Origin: Entoloma clypeatum
Taxonomy: Eukaryota > Basidiomycota > Agaricomycetes > Agaricales > Entolomataceae
DNA length: 64,000 nt
Assembly (NCBI GenBank): GCA_963565915.1
Contig: OY751495.1
Location: forward strand, 2,418,001 to 2,482,000
Reading direction: 5' to 3'
Shown: positions 61,406 through 64,000 of the stretch, piece by piece
How positions within the stretch are numbered: the first letter of the stretch is position 1
Layout of the letters: the number at the start of each line of letters is the position of its first letter
The notes under the pieces: model-generated
The model's input: only the letters and a program-made list of their open reading frames with translations
Databases searched by the model: none
Told to the model about the DNA's origin: nothing
Program-made: the position numbers and the translations under genes

Positions 61406-64000
61406 TTATCGTGGACGCGATGGATTTTGCCGATGAAAGTCTCGGATCAAGTCTTGAGCATTCTGAACATTAGTCCGAGGTTCCCACGTGTTCTCTTCTG
61501 GGCCATACCCTTCCCATTGGACGAGGTACTGGATCTTTCCGCGGAATTTTCGAGAGTCCAGGATCGTGGAGACATGGTATTCTTCTCGTCCTTCGACGAT
61601 GATCGGATCAGGGGCTGGCTTCTTTTTCTGAATGGCATACTTCGGGGTTTCGTATGGCGATAACAGGGTTTCGTTGAACACAGGGTGGATCATTTTCCAG
61701 GTTTTGGGAAGATCAAGACGGTATGCGCTAGCTCCTTTCTTCTCTAGGACTTTGAACGGTCCGTGTCGGAGGGCGTCAAGTTTCTTTGAGGGACGATCAG
61801 TCCTGATGTTAGTCCCTTCCAGCCACACCTTGTCTCCGATGCGGTAATCCCGAGACGGGCTTCGTCGTGTGTCAACTGTCTTCTTCATCTGATCCTGTGC
61901 CTGTTTCAGTGCTGCGTTGGCTTCTTCTCGTGCCTGTTTGAGTTTTTTCAAGAAGTCGTTTGCTGCCGGATTGGTGTCTTCCAACACAAGTTCTCCCTTC
62001 CAAGGATGCAGACCGTAGTTGAGATAGAATGGTGTGTACTTTGTCGCTTGATGTTCTTTGTCATTGTACTGGAATTCTGCGATTGCGATCCATTCCGCCC
62101 AATCATCTTGTAGATGGTTGACAAAGTTTCGTAAGAACACCTCAGTTTCCTGATGCGATCGTTCGGCCTGTCCATCAGTCTGTGGATGGTACGCAGTGGA
62201 CAGATTTCTTTTGATCCCTAACATGCGGCAAAGTATCTCCATAAACTTCGCGGCGAACTGCGGTCCCCTATCGCTGATGATCTTCTTGGGAATTCCATGA
62301 AGTTTCCATATCTGGTCCCGATAGATCTTGGCTAATCCTTCAGCCGATAGTTCCACGGTTGTCGGGATGAGATGAAGCATCTTTGAATGTCTGTCCGTGA
62401 TGACCAGAATTGCGTTCTTCCCATCAGATTCTGGTATCGGTCCCACGACGTCAATCCCTATATCTTCCCATGGTTGACTTGGCGCGGCGTTAGGGTGCAG
62501 AGGGGCGTGTCTCCTTTGGCGGCTGATCTTGTTGCGTTGACAGGTGTCACAACCTTTCACATACTTCTTTACGTCATGTAGGATGGTGGGCCACCAGTAG
62601 GTGCGAGTGAGAAGTTCATGTGTTCGATACTGTCCTGGATGTCCTGCCACTGGTGCGTCGTGCGCTTCAAACATCAGTTCTTGGCGCAATTGTGGGTCTG
62701 GTGGAACATAGACTCGTTCTCCTGCGTAGGTGATGCCATTTTCCTGCTGGTACCAGTGAGGATTCTTCTTCAGACCCTGGGCTACTTCTGTTTCCATGCG
62801 ATTCGAGGCCTTGATGCGTACGATCCATGGGTTTTCGATGGTTGTGATGTTTCCGATTTTGATGGAATCAGATGTTTCACCCCCTTCAAAGAATTGTTCC
62901 TCCGTGAACATCTCCATTTGTATCACATCTTCTGATTCCAATCGTTTCAAAAATAGTCCCTCCTTGAGCATTTGGTCGCTGTCCTGCGGCTCGAGTTCCG
63001 TCTCATACCAGGGTAAACGTGACAGGATGTCTGCTTTCGCGTTTGTCTTCCCAGGTACATGTCGCAATTCGAAGTCATAGTCTTGTAGCTTCATCTTCCA
63101 GCGCCTCTGTCGTTGGTTTAGGTCCTGAGGACGCCGGAAATACTCCAGGTTTTTGTGATCGGTTAAGATCTCGAAACGTTCCTTGGCTTCAAGTAGATAA
63201 TGTCGCCAGTCCTTCAGTGCTTCCATGACTGCCAAGAGTTCCTTGTCATAGATCTCGTAATTCTGTTCGGCCGCGGACATGGTCCGCGACAAGAACGCGA
63301 TAGGATGCCACTTGTCGTCTTGTTTCTGTGAGAGTACCGCTCCAATTGCATAACCCGATGCATCGGTTTCAACCCTGAACTGTCCGTCCGGTTTGGGCAA
63401 TGCCAAGACTGGTGCTGTCGTGATTGCCCGTATGAGACCTTCAAATGCTTCTTGCGCCGCTGGTCCCCATGTGAATGCTGTATTTCCCGTAAGTGTCATG
63501 AGTGGCTTTGCGATGTTTGAGTATCCTTCAATGAAGCGTCGATAAAAGTTGGCAAATCCCAGGAACCTCTGGACTTCCTTTTTTGATGTGGGTACTCGCC
63601 AGTTCCGGATTGTGTCCACCTTTTCAGTTTCCATCTCGACACGTCCTTCACCCACGACATATCCCAATATGGGGCATTTCGTTACTTCCCAAAGACACTT
63701 CTTCTCCTTTAGGAACAAGTCATTGTCCGACAGGATCTGCAAGATCTCTTCGGTATTCCGGGCGAGTTCTTCCTTGGTTTTACCAATAACCACTATGTCA
63801 TCCATGTAAATCACACAGATGCGCCGACGGATCTGATCCCTGAATAGGCTGGCCATCATCCGAGAGAACGTTCCCGGGGAATTGCAGAGACCGAAAAACA
63901 TGACCAATGGTTCAAACAATCCTCGGCTGGTCAAGAAGGCGGCTTTCCATTCGTCACCCTTTTTGATCCGCACATTATTGTATCCCCACATGATGTCCAT
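61406..64000 (-). CDS. Family A pol (RT to chromodomain), open, partial
   Basis: 864 codons in view, open from the window edge to the stop at 61406. [34 protein letters not shown]. RNase [20 protein letters not shown], with [18 protein letters not shown]. Integrase finger: [17 protein letters not shown] and CDTCQRNK. Core: [47 protein letters not shown], with D, D, E in place. C-terminus: a chromodomain with [20 protein letters not shown] and [14 protein letters not shown], ending QNPSRPR. Chromodomains of this group bind modified histones and steer integration. It is the best candidate here for a functional polyprotein of family A. Confidence 0.95.
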   Translation of the reverse strand: MDIMWGYNNVRIKKGDEWKAAFLTSRGLFEPLVMFFGLCNSPGTFSRMMASLFRDQIRRRICVIYMDDIVVIGKTKEELARNTEEILQILSDNDLFLKEKKCLWEVTKCPILGYVVGEGRVEMETEKVDTIRNWRVPTSKKEVQRFLGFANFYRRFIEGYSNIAKPLMTLTGNTAFTWGPAAQEAFEGLIRAITTAPVLALPKPDGQFRVETDASGYAIGAVLSQKQDDKWHPIAFLSRTMSAAEQNYEIYDKELLAVMEALKDWRHYLLEAKERFEILTDHKNLEYFRRPQDLNQRQRRWKMKLQDYDFELRHVPGKTNAKADILSRLPWYETELEPQDSDQMLKEGLFLKRLESEDVIQMEMFTEEQFFEGGETSDSIKIGNITTIENPWIVRIKASNRMETEVAQGLKKNPHWYQQENGITYAGERVYVPPDPQLRQELMFEAHDAPVAGHPGQYRTHELLTRTYWWPTILHDVKKYVKGCDTCQRNKISRQRRHAPLHPNAAPSQPWEDIGIDVVGPIPESDGKNAILVITDRHSKMLHLIPTTVELSAEGLAKIYRDQIWKLHGIPKKIISDRGPQFAAKFMEILCRMLGIKRNLSTAYHPQTDGQAERSHQETEVFLRNFVNHLQDDWAEWIAIAEFQYNDKEHQATKYTPFYLNYGLHPWKGELVLEDTNPAANDFLKKLKQAREEANAALKQAQDQMKKTVDTRRSPSRDYRIGDKVWLEGTNIRTDRPSKKLDALRHGPFKVLEKKGASAYRLDLPKTWKMIHPVFNETLLSPYETPKYAIQKKKPAPDPIIVEGREEYHVSTILDSRKFRGKIQYLVQWEGYGPEENTWEPRTNVQNAQDLIRDFHRQNPSRPR

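Larger units (their letters stand above)
60517..64000 (-). mobile_element. Family A element on the minus strand, 3' half (continues past the window)
   Basis: Minus-strand order: pol (from beyond 64000 to 61406), ORF Z (61290-60922), polypurine tract, 3' LTR (60884-60517). All coding parts in view are open, in contrast with the decayed plus-strand copy at 15374-20237. Gag, protease and the 5' LTR lie outside the window, so the target duplication cannot be checked. Confidence 0.92.

Noticed and set aside
1..64000. CRISPR arrays, bacterial operons, rRNA or tRNA genes
   Set aside because: The regular repeats are LTR or MITE sequence. No cloverleaf or rRNA sequence was recognised by eye, and spliced genes show a eukaryote. 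A tRNAscan-SE run would settle tRNA absence.

Overview
The window is eukaryotic nuclear DNA, most likely from a transposon-rich agaricomycete (Basidiomycota). The host genes carry GT-AG introns of about 45-65 bp, and the host proteins (a Tvp38-type VTT membrane protein, an Iec1-like C2H2 protein, an MpaB-type oxygenase and an EamA transporter) fit a mushroom-forming fungus. Most of the DNA is LTR retrotransposon. The species cannot be named from the sequence alone. Retroelement families are labelled A, B and C here, plus one Ty1/copia element and one decayed Ty3 lineage called E.

Layout: (1) 1-924 is host-like DNA with a hAT-type MITE. (2) 925-27375 is a nested retrotransposon cluster bounded by the 5-bp duplication CAGTG. 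A family A element on + carries a family B element on - in its gag (2308-15368, TSD GGTCT). That B element carries a family C element on - in its own gag (8328-14447, TSD CTATC). A copia element (21455-27292, TSD AGATT) sits in a third family A LTR and is itself broken by a solo family A LTR (24967-25354, TSD TGAAA). (3) 27376-31685 is host-like DNA with gene remnants on -, broken by a second hAT MITE and by solo LTR D. (4) 31686-33990 is the truncated 5' half of another B element. (5) 32761-40758 is a direct tandem duplication of 3,999 bp in which I see no difference between units. It duplicates part of the B element and most of the Tvp38-like gene. Only the second gene copy is complete. (6) 41716-53948 is the gene-bearing part: Iec1-like zinc finger protein, decayed MFS transporter, small coiled-coil protein, MpaB-like oxygenase, EamA transporter, and a protein with a His...NCQNW pattern. 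(7) 53951-54856 is a 906-bp foldback element with CACTA-like ends, followed by tandem GC-rich repeats. (8) 55900-59340 is the decayed lineage E. (9) 59348-64000 holds a family A LTR palindrome, a family A gag fragment, and a well preserved family A element on - that runs off the right edge.

Families A, B and C are chromodomain Ty3 elements (gag, protease, RT, RNase H, integrase, chromodomain). In all three, a 10-11 nt segment just downstream of the LTR TATA box is perfectly complementary to the primer binding site just inside the LTR. That is the Tf1/sushi self-priming arrangement. Families A and B also carry short ORFs between pol and the 3' LTR, each present in two copies per family. In B the first of these starts in an ATGA overlap with the pol stop codon, and the second encodes a Cys-rich, probably zinc-binding, protein. 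These accessory genes are the most novel-looking feature here.
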